Shown here: in pieces, positions 1-6,757 of the stretch | Position numbering within the stretch: the stretch's first letter is position 1 | How the letters are laid out: each line of letters starts with the position of its first letter | Source of the DNA: JAEUTH01 sp044230205 | GTDB lineage: Bacteria > Bacteroidota > Bacteroidia > AKYH767-A > OLB10 | Assembly: GCA_044230205.1 (NCBI GenBank) | Contig: JBGARN010000113.1 | Location: forward strand, 1 to 13,993 | DNA length: 13,993 bases | Direction of reading: 5' to 3' | Translations under genes and position numbers: made by a program | Notes under the pieces: generated by a model | Told to the model about the DNA's origin: nothing | The model's database searches: none | The model's input: only the letters and a program-made list of their open reading frames with translations

Positions 1-531
1 ATCGTAGCCATTCACCATGTGGAGTAAAACTTCGCGTTCGCGTTCTGAAAGCAAGGTGTCAATAACCACTTGTTGGGATTGCTGATCGGCTATTTTATCT
101 TTTTGTCCTAAAAGCTTTAAAGTTTTGCGTGCTATTGCCGGACTCATAGGTGCACCGCCAAACTCCAGCACTTCGTCAATTGATTCGCGCAGCGTTACAT
201 TGTTTTCATGCTTTAATAAGTAGCCTGATGCACCTGCTTTAATGGCTTCAAAAATATTGTCGTCATCTTCAAAAACAGTTAGCACAATAAAATGAATGTG
301 ATCGTACATGGCCTTGGCCAGTTTAATGGTCTCTATGCCGCTCAACCCCGGCATTTGTATATCCATAAAAACAACCTTGGGTAAGAGTGGAAACGGAAGA
401 CCTTTGATTTTATCTAAAAACTCATCGCCACTTGCAGCTATGAGGCTTATTTCGAGGTCGGGGTAAGATTGCATCTTTTGAAGGAAGCTGTTCCTGTTAA
501 CCTGGTTGTCGTCAACTAATGCAATTTTCAT
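1..531 (-). CDS. NarL/FixJ-family response regulator (C-terminus cut by window start)
   Basis: This is the output half of a two-component system: a phosphoryl-accepting receiver domain followed by a LuxR-type DNA-binding domain. Translating from the ATG whose first base is 531 gives 177 uninterrupted residues to the window edge. The receiver spans about residues 1-120. It has the acidic pair Asp7/Asp8, the phospho-acceptor Asp57 in a FMDIQMPG motif, Thr85, and Lys107 in GYLLKH. After a linker, residues 160-177 (LLSEREREVLLHMVNGYD) are the opening of the LuxR/GerE helix-turn-helix, where the window ends. Such proteins are usually about 210-220 residues, so roughly 35-40 are missing. It starts 53 bases after the histidine kinase stop on the same strand, so the two are almost certainly a co-transcribed cognate pair. 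The family assignment is firm; the target genes are unknown. Confidence 0.95.
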   Translation of the reverse strand, partial: MKIALVDDNQVNRNSFLQKMQSYPDLEISLIAASGDEFLDKIKGLPFPLLPKVVFMDIQMPGLSGIETIKLAKAMYDHIHFIVLTVFEDDDNIFEAIKAGASGYLLKHENNVTLRESIDEVLEFGGAPMSPAIARKTLKLLGQKDKIADQQSQQVVIDTLLSEREREVLLHMVNGYD

Positions 532-584
532 TTATGTAAAAGTAAGGTGGTAAAAATGTAGTGTTAGAATTTAAAATAAAATAC

Positions 585-2495
585 TCAATTTGTAGTAATG
601 CCTGTAACTATAACTGCTGTTCCCTGCGGTTCGGCCTGTTGCCATACTATGGATAGATTACTCATTGCTGCTCTTTGTTTCATATTTCCGATGCCGTTAC
701 CGGTTAAATTACTTTCATTGATACCGATGCCGTCATCGGCAATAATAATTTTGAGCTTATTGGTGCAGATAAAATTTACTTTAATGTTTTTGCATCGGGC
801 ATGTTTTGCAGCATTGGTTATACATTCTTTCATTATCAGGAATATATGAAGAATTTTTTCGGGGCTGAATTCGAGATCATTTTCAATAGTTTCATCATAG
901 AAATATTTTATGTCAGGATAGTTTTTCATCCATCGCTGCATCCACGATTTAAAGCGGTCGGCCAGTTGTGTGAGCATAAGCCGTTCGTTTTTCAAAACCC
1001 AAATGGTATCACTTAATTGCGTAACAATGTTCTGTGCATTTTCTTCGAGCTGGGCGGTAACTTCAATGTTGGTGTCGTTAAAATTGTCTTTGAGGAATTT
1101 TACGTTTGAACTTATTGCAGCGGCATAAGATCCAAGGTTATCATGCAAATCGGCAGCAATGCGTTTGCGTTCTTTTTCTTCAGCAAGTATAATGGCTTCC
1201 TGCGATTTTCTTTTTTCCTCAGCAATCATTTCCTGTAACTTCAAATTCTGCCGGTGCTGAAAATTCCGGTAATAAAGGTATGATATCAGCGCACCGGATA
1301 GCATCAGGAAAATAACCCCAATGGTTAAATACTTATTGCGCGATAGTATGTAGTTCTGCTGTAATATTATTTTTTCTTTTTTCTCTAACTCATACTTAGC
1401 CGTCATTTCGGCAATTGCATCCTCGGAGGTTTTTGCATATAACGTATCTTTTATAGTTATAATTTTTTCAAGGGTTTGTGCATATTCATTTAGCAGGTTT
1501 GCCTTATTATAATTTTCGGCAAGTGCATTATATAAGAAAAGGAGTTTTGAAAGATTGTGAGTATGTTCAATTGATTCAATACCTTTTTTAGCTATTGCAA
1601 TTCCTTTATCAGTTTGATTGGTGGATGCGTAGAACGATGAAAGCTGCGCCATATCAGCCGAAAGCATCAGCAGGTCGCCTGCTTTTTCGCGAAGCTTTAA
1701 GGCTGCTTTTAAATCATCTTCGGCCAGTGCATATTTTTTTTCTTTTATATACATATCAGCGCGAATGTTGAGCGCATTGGTTTGCACGCTTAGGTTTTCG
1801 TCCATGCTGCCGTATTTTAATGCAAGATCAATAAAGTAAAATGCGGAATCCATTTTATTAGTATTGTTATAACAGGAAGCATTATTGGAAAATAAGAATC
1901 CACTTTGCTTTAAGATATTTTCGTCTGTTGTAAAATGAAATCCTTTGTTAAGCCAGTTGATGGCTTCGTTATAGTTTTCCATTTCAAGATACGCATATCC
2001 CATGATGGTATAGGCATGCATAATCAAAAGTGTATCTTTATTTTCTTCACTTGCACTTAGTACAGCCAATGTATTTCTTATAGCAGCTTCGCTTTGATTT
2101 GACCTGATAAGCAGATTACTTTTATTAATTAGTAACCGAGATTTTACTTTTTCAAAATCCTTCAGAGCAGGTATAGCAGAAAGTAGACTGTCAGCCAATA
2201 AAAGTGCTTCAGCAACATGACCTGTTTTTGATAAATAAATGCAATAAAAATTATTGATTAAAAAATAATCTGGTGTTCCGGCTTCCGCAATTTTTTCAGC
2301 TTGATCAATGTAAGTCAGAAATGAATCAGTGGAAATGGAATAATGTCTCATACAAATTTTTATGAGTAATTCTCTCTGGCTTTTTTCATTATGCTCATTT
2401 GACAATTGTTTTTTCAAATCTTCCAGAACAGGTGTTTGAGCATAAATCAACGTGTTTATGGAGAGTAATATTAAGTATGTGAATAGGTGTTTCAT
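585..2495 (-). CDS. TPR-containing sensor histidine kinase (HisKA_3 type)
   Basis: This is an inner-membrane sensor kinase that should phosphorylate the response regulator encoded just downstream. I chose the ATG at 2495 (636 aa) because it begins directly with a signal peptide (MKHLFTYLILLSINTLIYAQ). A TTG five codons upstream would only add MAVPG. Residues about 25-360 are helical tetratricopeptide-like repeats (for example around the segments MGYAYLEMENYNEAI and ADMYIKEKKYALAEDDL) and are predicted to be periplasmic. A single membrane helix lies at about 388-408. A coiled segment rich in Glu and Lys leads to the dimerisation/phospho-acceptor motif DLHDNLG with His451. The HATPase_c domain follows: N-box near 553-565 (KECITNAAKHA), ADDGIGI near 585, and GNGIGNMKQRA near 598. 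All key kinase residues are present. There is no recognisable ligand domain besides the TPRs, so the signal may be a protein or peptide (inference). Confidence 0.95.
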   Translation of the reverse strand: MKHLFTYLILLSINTLIYAQTPVLEDLKKQLSNEHNEKSQRELLIKICMRHYSISTDSFLTYIDQAEKIAEAGTPDYFLINNFYCIYLSKTGHVAEALLLADSLLSAIPALKDFEKVKSRLLINKSNLLIRSNQSEAAIRNTLAVLSASEENKDTLLIMHAYTIMGYAYLEMENYNEAINWLNKGFHFTTDENILKQSGFLFSNNASCYNNTNKMDSAFYFIDLALKYGSMDENLSVQTNALNIRADMYIKEKKYALAEDDLKAALKLREKAGDLLMLSADMAQLSSFYASTNQTDKGIAIAKKGIESIEHTHNLSKLLFLYNALAENYNKANLLNEYAQTLEKIITIKDTLYAKTSEDAIAEMTAKYELEKKEKIILQQNYILSRNKYLTIGVIFLMLSGALISYLYYRNFQHRQNLKLQEMIAEEKRKSQEAIILAEEKERKRIAADLHDNLGSYAAAISSNVKFLKDNFNDTNIEVTAQLEENAQNIVTQLSDTIWVLKNERLMLTQLADRFKSWMQRWMKNYPDIKYFYDETIENDLEFSPEKILHIFLIMKECITNAAKHARCKNIKVNFICTNKLKIIIADDGIGINESNLTGNGIGNMKQRAAMSNLSIVWQQAEPQGTAVIVTGITTN

Positions 2496-2669
2496 TCCAG
2501 GTACTGCCAAGGGTAAAATATAAGCTCAATACTACAAATTAAGTATTTTAAAGTTATGGAAGAGGTTTAATCTTTGTCCTAAAGTCTATTCTTATAAGGA
2601 ATTGATAAAACCAAAAAGCAGAATACAATCATTTATAAATTAAATTTTCACCATTAAATCGAAACTAAC

Positions 2670-5393
2670 ATGTTAAAGAATTATCTAATCAGATTGATTT
2701 GCCTGTTGATGTTCACAGGCATAAGTTCAAGAGTTTTTGCTGTGTCAGAAACCGAACCGAACAACAACTGGAATCAAGCCAAGAATATTCCTTCTGGCGG
2801 CAATGGCACCGGTTCTGCCACTTATGGTGGCGATGTAGACTGGTGGCGTTATACCATGACATCTGATGGTAACCTAAATATACAATGTACACCTAATAAC
2901 AGTATTTGGACGTATTGCATTATATATGATACGTTAGGCACCATCCAACTATCGGCCAGTAGTTATGGTATTAGTGTTTTTAATGTAACTGTCAATGGAT
3001 TGAAGGCTGGTACTTATTACATAAAAGTAAATTCCTTTTATACTACCGACTCATCAAATTATACCATTATACCCACATTCACTGCAGCACCAGTTGCCAA
3101 CGATGTGGAGCCTAACAATACCAAAGCAACAGCCCAAACACTGGCTCTTAATGGCTCCACCACCGGGCATATCAATTATTATTACAACAACTCACGCGAT
3201 TCATCAGACTGGTTTAAAATAGTAACTAATGTTGACGGGGACCTTACTGTAACATTAAATGTTTCATTTGGAATGTGGGCTTGGATTGAATTGTTTGATA
3301 ACAATGGAACAACTGCAGTGGTTACGGGACAATATACTACCTCCGTTGTATCCATAACAGCATATGGCTTGGCAAAAGGCACTTATTTTGCAAGAGTAAC
3401 AACCTTTTATACTTATGATTATAACGCCTACACCATCAGCAATAGTTTGGCAACCACGGTGCCTAATGATGCTGAGCCCAATAACACTGCCGCTGCAGCA
3501 GTTACAAAAAACATTAACGATTCACTTACCGGACATATCGGATATTATTATAATCTGAAAAGAGATACTTCTGACTGGTACAAGGTAACTACTACTGCAG
3601 AAGGAAGCCTGAATATTAATTGCTATACCCTTATCAGTGCTTATCTTTATGTTGATATTCTGGATAGTAATGGCACCACTCTGTTAAGCTCCATTTATGG
3701 AATAGGTTCATTTACCAATACAGTTAATGGATTGCGGGCAGGCACCTATTATTTCAGAGTTTATTGTTATTACAATTACCAATATACTCCCTACGCTATA
3801 AAAATTACTCATACCCTTGCCCCTTACACCAACGATGTTGAGCCTAATAACACAAAGTCGCAGGCTATAACAATTGCACCTAACGATTCAACAACAGGTC
3901 ACGCAGGCTTTTATTACAATGGCTATCGCGATTCATCAGATTGGTATAAAGTAACAACCAGCAATGACGGTTGGTTAAGATTTATTTTGTCAACACCCTT
4001 ATTTGTATGGGTATATCTTGATTTTTATGATAATAATGGAACTTCGTTAATTACACAACAATATACCTCAACGAGCACGACAGTGCATATTCCTAATCTG
4101 AAAAAAGGAACCTATTATGTTCGTATAAGGCCTTATTATGACTATGATTATGTATCCTATTCTCTGAAATCTGTGTTTGTATCGCAACTTGCCAACGATC
4201 CGGAACCGAATCAATATGCTAAAAATGGAACAGTTATCAATGGCTATACGCAAAAAACTGGTCACATTGGCTATTATGGAAGCAATACCTATGATAATAC
4301 CGATTGGTGGAAAATTGCCTATGGAGGTATAGGTCCTATTGAAATTACTTACACCCCAGGCTTACATAAGTATGATAACATTTATGATTGGGCTTACTTT
4401 AAAGTATATAAAGATACAAATGCTGCACCTTTGGATAATCAGTTGATAAATTTTGCGTATACAAAAACACTTTCGGCTGCAGGTTTAACTGCCGGTACAT
4501 ACTATATAAAAATTGAGCAATACGGATCAAGCTATACTGATTATACCTTAAAAGCCAATTATCGGGATACAACCAGTGCCACTATAAAGCTTACCTCGTC
4601 AAATGTGGGTACAGCAGGATTGTGCAACACCGGGGCTGCAACCTATTTTGTAACACGTGGCCTTCCGCCATATTCAGTTCAGCTCTATCTTGATGGAATT
4701 GCTTATGGCGCGCCAGTATCAACAAGCGATACTGCTAAATTTACTGCGTTACCTCCGGGCGCATATTATGCAACAGTTAAAAGTTCCGGAGCTGTAACCA
4801 ATGTTACTACTTCAACAATAAAAGGCATTGTTCCAAAACCTAAAGGGCAAAATGCAGTAAGTATTACCGGTACAGGTGCAGTAATAAAGTGGACTGCATT
4901 TAACTGTGTAGACGGATTTATTGTAAGCTATAAGAAAACATCAGATCCAACATTTACAAGCGATACCCTTGGAGCAGGATTAACAAAAGATACTTTAATC
5001 AATCTCTCTTTAAGCACATCATATGATTACAAAGTAGCTGCCTATACTATTTATAATGGGACAAAATATATCAGTGCGTATACTACATTAAAATCATTCA
5101 CAACCTTGGCAGCCCGATCAGTTGACATAGTTGACGGAGCTGAAAACAATTATGCGATTATTGTAATGCCCAATCCGGCAATTGATTACATAAGTTTCCA
5201 ATTACCGGTTACCAATCAAAATATGGTCATCAGAATTACGAATGCATTAGGCCAAACAGTTTATTCAACCAGTGTTGACAATGTAACTGATATTAATCAG
5301 TCAATAGATATTAGCGCTTTGAAACCCGGAGTATATATGCTTACAGTAACTCGCAATGGCTTACAACAGTTCGCTAGGTTTGTAAAAGAATAA
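2670..5393 (+). CDS. Secreted protein with five PPC domains, Fn3-like domain and T9SS sorting tail
   Basis: This is a 907-residue exported protein with no recognisable catalytic domain. It has an N-terminal signal peptide (about residues 1-24, ending RVFA). Residues 27-633 hold five tandem bacterial pre-peptidase C-terminal (PPC) beta-sandwich domains. Each opens with an EPN(N) motif, has a central D-x-x-DW(Y/F/W)K signature in a slightly variable form, and ends with a GTY(Y/F)-x-(R/K)(V/I) strand. After a short Ig-like stretch, an Fn3-like domain covers about 722-815. The C-terminal 80 residues contain MPNPAIDYISF and end in GVYMLTVTRNG...RFVKE, the pattern of a type A T9SS sorting domain, so surface attachment or release is expected. 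PPC domains normally accompany secreted proteases or act as carbohydrate- or protein-binding modules. Here they form almost the whole protein, so an adhesin or matrix role is plausible but inferred. The gene is divergent from the kinase gene and is followed by its own terminator. Confidence 0.9.
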   Translation: MLKNYLIRLICLLMFTGISSRVFAVSETEPNNNWNQAKNIPSGGNGTGSATYGGDVDWWRYTMTSDGNLNIQCTPNNSIWTYCIIYDTLGTIQLSASSYGISVFNVTVNGLKAGTYYIKVNSFYTTDSSNYTIIPTFTAAPVANDVEPNNTKATAQTLALNGSTTGHINYYYNNSRDSSDWFKIVTNVDGDLTVTLNVSFGMWAWIELFDNNGTTAVVTGQYTTSVVSITAYGLAKGTYFARVTTFYTYDYNAYTISNSLATTVPNDAEPNNTAAAAVTKNINDSLTGHIGYYYNLKRDTSDWYKVTTTAEGSLNINCYTLISAYLYVDILDSNGTTLLSSIYGIGSFTNTVNGLRAGTYYFRVYCYYNYQYTPYAIKITHTLAPYTNDVEPNNTKSQAITIAPNDSTTGHAGFYYNGYRDSSDWYKVTTSNDGWLRFILSTPLFVWVYLDFYDNNGTSLITQQYTSTSTTVHIPNLKKGTYYVRIRPYYDYDYVSYSLKSVFVSQLANDPEPNQYAKNGTVINGYTQKTGHIGYYGSNTYDNTDWWKIAYGGIGPIEITYTPGLHKYDNIYDWAYFKVYKDTNAAPLDNQLINFAYTKTLSAAGLTAGTYYIKIEQYGSSYTDYTLKANYRDTTSATIKLTSSNVGTAGLCNTGAATYFVTRGLPPYSVQLYLDGIAYGAPVSTSDTAKFTALPPGAYYATVKSSGAVTNVTTSTIKGIVPKPKGQNAVSITGTGAVIKWTAFNCVDGFIVSYKKTSDPTFTSDTLGAGLTKDTLINLSLSTSYDYKVAAYTIYNGTKYISAYTTLKSFTTLAARSVDIVDGAENNYAIIVMPNPAIDYISFQLPVTNQNMVIRITNALGQTVYSTSVDNVTDINQSIDISALKPGVYMLTVTRNGLQQFARFVKE
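2748..4568 (+). repeat. Five tandem coding repeats of about 122 codons (PPC domain array)
   Basis: The repeats begin at residues 27, 145, 267, 389 and 510 of the encoded protein, at bases 2748, 3102, 3468, 3834 and 4197. The period is 118, 122, 122 and 121 residues. Repeats 2-4 are the most alike: they share (D/A)EPNNT at the start, a Tyr-rich (Y/F)YYN stretch, then RD(S/T)SDW(F/Y)K(V/I). Repeats 1 and 5 are more divergent. The DNA has drifted (for example gatgtggagcctaacaat against gatgttgagcctaataac), so the duplications are not recent. Each of the first four repeats ends in a Tyr-rich hairpin such as YYNYQYTPYAI. Confidence 0.85.
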
Positions 5394-5441
5394 ACAAGTT
5401 TTCTAATTCGGGTTCTTAAATTAATTGGGAGCACTTTTAAT

Positions 5442-5472
5442 AAAGCCGCATCATTTTGGTGCGGCTTTTTTT
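5442..5472 (+). terminator. Rho-independent terminator of the PPC-protein gene
   Basis: A 9-bp perfect stem AAAGCCGCA/TGCGGCTTT (5442-5450 with 5460-5468) closes a 9-base loop. The right arm runs straight into a T tract that continues to 5472. It lies about 50 bases after the stop codon of the upstream plus-strand gene, the expected place for its terminator. Confidence 0.9.
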
Positions 5473-5500
5473 ATACTTGGTTCTTACTAAGCAAATTTGT

Positions 5501-5566
5501 TTGCACTAATCAAATAAATAAAATGTAACATTAATTCCTCAATGAATTGCCGTGCTATTAGTGCAA
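5501..5566. repeat. 10-bp perfect inverted repeat between two convergent terminators
   Basis: TTGCACTAAT at 5501-5510 is the exact reverse complement of ATTAGTGCAA at 5557-5566, with a 46-base AT-rich spacer. An 8-base direct repeat, ACTTGGTT, occurs at 5475-5482 and again at 5566-5573, abutting the right arm. Neither arm is followed by a T tract, so this is not a third terminator. It could be a protein-binding site, a remnant of a small non-coding repeat, or chance. No coding potential was seen here. Confidence 0.5.
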
Positions 5567-5590
5567 CTTGGTTAAAAGTATGATTAATAC

Positions 5591-5619
5591 AAAAAAAGCG
5601 GGGTGGTAAAACCACCCCG
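5591..5619 (-). terminator. Rho-independent terminator of the choice-of-anchor V gene
   Basis: Read on the minus strand, a perfect 9-bp GC-rich stem (CGGGGTGGT/ACCACCCCG, plus-strand 5599-5607 with 5611-5619) with a 3-base loop is followed by C and seven T (plus-strand A tract 5591-5597). It lies about 60 bases past the stop codon of the minus-strand gene ending at 5678. The plus strand has no T tract after the stem, so termination should be directional. Confidence 0.9.
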
Positions 5620-5677
5620 AACCTAAACCAACCTAAAAAAACTTTCTTTAAATAATCTTTGTCCAACTGAACTGACT

Positions 5678-6529
5678 TTAGTTAGAACCGATATATATTT
5701 TTCGATATGAAACTTCGTCACCGGCTGATACCTTTAATAAATATAAGCCTGTTGCATATTTTTCGTTAAAATTAAACCTAAACATTTTAATGCCTGATGT
5801 TTCTGTATTGTTTAAAAGCAATTCTTCAAACCGGCCATTCATATCATACAATTCAACTTTAACAGCCTGGTTGCTTTTATTAGCAAAGTGTACATTAACA
5901 TAATCAGTAGCAGGGTTCGGGAAAACCGACAGATCTTTTATCTCGCCACTAACTGCAGCAATTCCTGTATTAAGTGGTGTAATAGCCTGGTTTGTGGTAT
6001 ATACATAATCACCTTTATTGTTTCCGTTATTATTAGCACAAACACCGGCAGCATAAAATGTTATTGTCCCTACACTTGTTGCTGGTGCAATCCAGTTAAA
6101 GTTAAATGTTTTTGATCCGGTGCCGGTTCCTACAGCTTTATGTGTCATGGTTGTACGTAAGTTACCACCTACATTTCCATTTAGTGTTTTCATTTCTGTA
6201 GAACTGGTTACCTGCAAAGTTCCTGCATTAGCGCCAGATGCAAGTGAAGCTTCGAAATCAAAACCGTAGGTATTAACTCCTGTTTTGGCAACTGTAACAC
6301 TTATCGGATAGGTGGTACCAGCTACATATTCCCAGTTGGGCATAGTTGGGCAGCTAATAACTACGCTACCTCCACCCGTGTTAAGTGTAAAAGAATTATG
6401 ACAACCAGTTGTGCAATTCTGCTCACCGGGTGCATTGGTTTTAATAGCTATTCCATTGTCATTAGTAAATCCATCTTTAATCATAAAAAACAGAGCTATT
6501 AAAGTAAGTGTGTAAAAAATTTTTTTCAT
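5678..6529 (-). CDS. Secreted choice-of-anchor V-like protein with T9SS sorting tail
   Basis: This is a 283-residue exported protein of unknown function. The start MKKIFYTLTLIALFFMIKDG is a signal peptide. The mature N-terminus has an APGEQNCTTGCHNSF stretch, followed by a beta-rich domain with GGG, YVAGTTYPISVTV and GFDFEASL elements. This layout (APGE, a Cys/CH motif, then a Reelin-like beta domain) matches what I know of the choice-of-anchor V family. The Cys motif is CX3CH (Cys39, Cys43, His44), not the CXXCH of ordinary c-type haem sites, so haem attachment cannot be assumed. The last 80 residues (DLSVFPNPATDYVNVHF ... GLYLLKVSAGDE) form a type A T9SS sorting domain, so the protein should reach the cell surface or the medium. 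It is monocistronic, with its own terminator downstream and a divergent peptidase gene upstream. The sorting-domain call is strong; the family name is moderately sure. Confidence 0.82.
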   Translation of the reverse strand: MKKIFYTLTLIALFFMIKDGFTNDNGIAIKTNAPGEQNCTTGCHNSFTLNTGGGSVVISCPTMPNWEYVAGTTYPISVTVAKTGVNTYGFDFEASLASGANAGTLQVTSSTEMKTLNGNVGGNLRTTMTHKAVGTGTGSKTFNFNWIAPATSVGTITFYAAGVCANNNGNNKGDYVYTTNQAITPLNTGIAAVSGEIKDLSVFPNPATDYVNVHFANKSNQAVKVELYDMNGRFEELLLNNTETSGIKMFRFNFNEKYATGLYLLKVSAGDEVSYRKIYIGSN

Positions 6530-6672
6530 CGAATTATTTTCTGAATGTAAAGTTTAACTGAATTGTAATGCTGTATTTTCAATTCCGGGTTCGAAAGTAG
6601 CATTTGCACTATACTATAGATAAAAATTATGCCAAACAAGGAATTATTACAATTAAATCAGAATAAACAAAT

Positions 6673-6701
6673 GTTGAAAAAATAGGTTCCCTGTAAATTT
6701 A
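6673..6701 (+). promoter_or_regulatory. Possible Bacteroidota promoter for the S9 peptidase
   Basis: GTTG (6673-6676), a 17-base spacer and TAAATTTA (6694-6701) match the TTTG...TANNTTTG consensus with one mismatch in each box. This would place the transcript start about 50 bases before the ATG at 6758. In AT-rich DNA such matches arise by chance, so this is weak. Confidence 0.25.
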
Positions 6702-6757
6702 GAAGGCAAAATAAAAATTGCTTGATTCGCCTTTGGATTTAAAAAGAAATAATTGCC

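Noticed and set aside
2496..2510. An upstream TTG start for the histidine kinase
   Set aside because: It would put MAVPG before an otherwise ideal signal peptide; the ATG at 2495 fits better.
2748..4568. Regularly spaced repeats considered as a CRISPR-like or satellite array
   Set aside because: The units are about 366 bases, diverged at DNA level and in frame within one gene: they are protein domain repeats.
6592..6624. Minus-strand promoter-like boxes upstream of the choice-of-anchor V gene (TTTA-N21-TACTTTCG)
   Set aside because: One mismatch in each box and a long spacer in AT-rich DNA; not distinguishable from chance.
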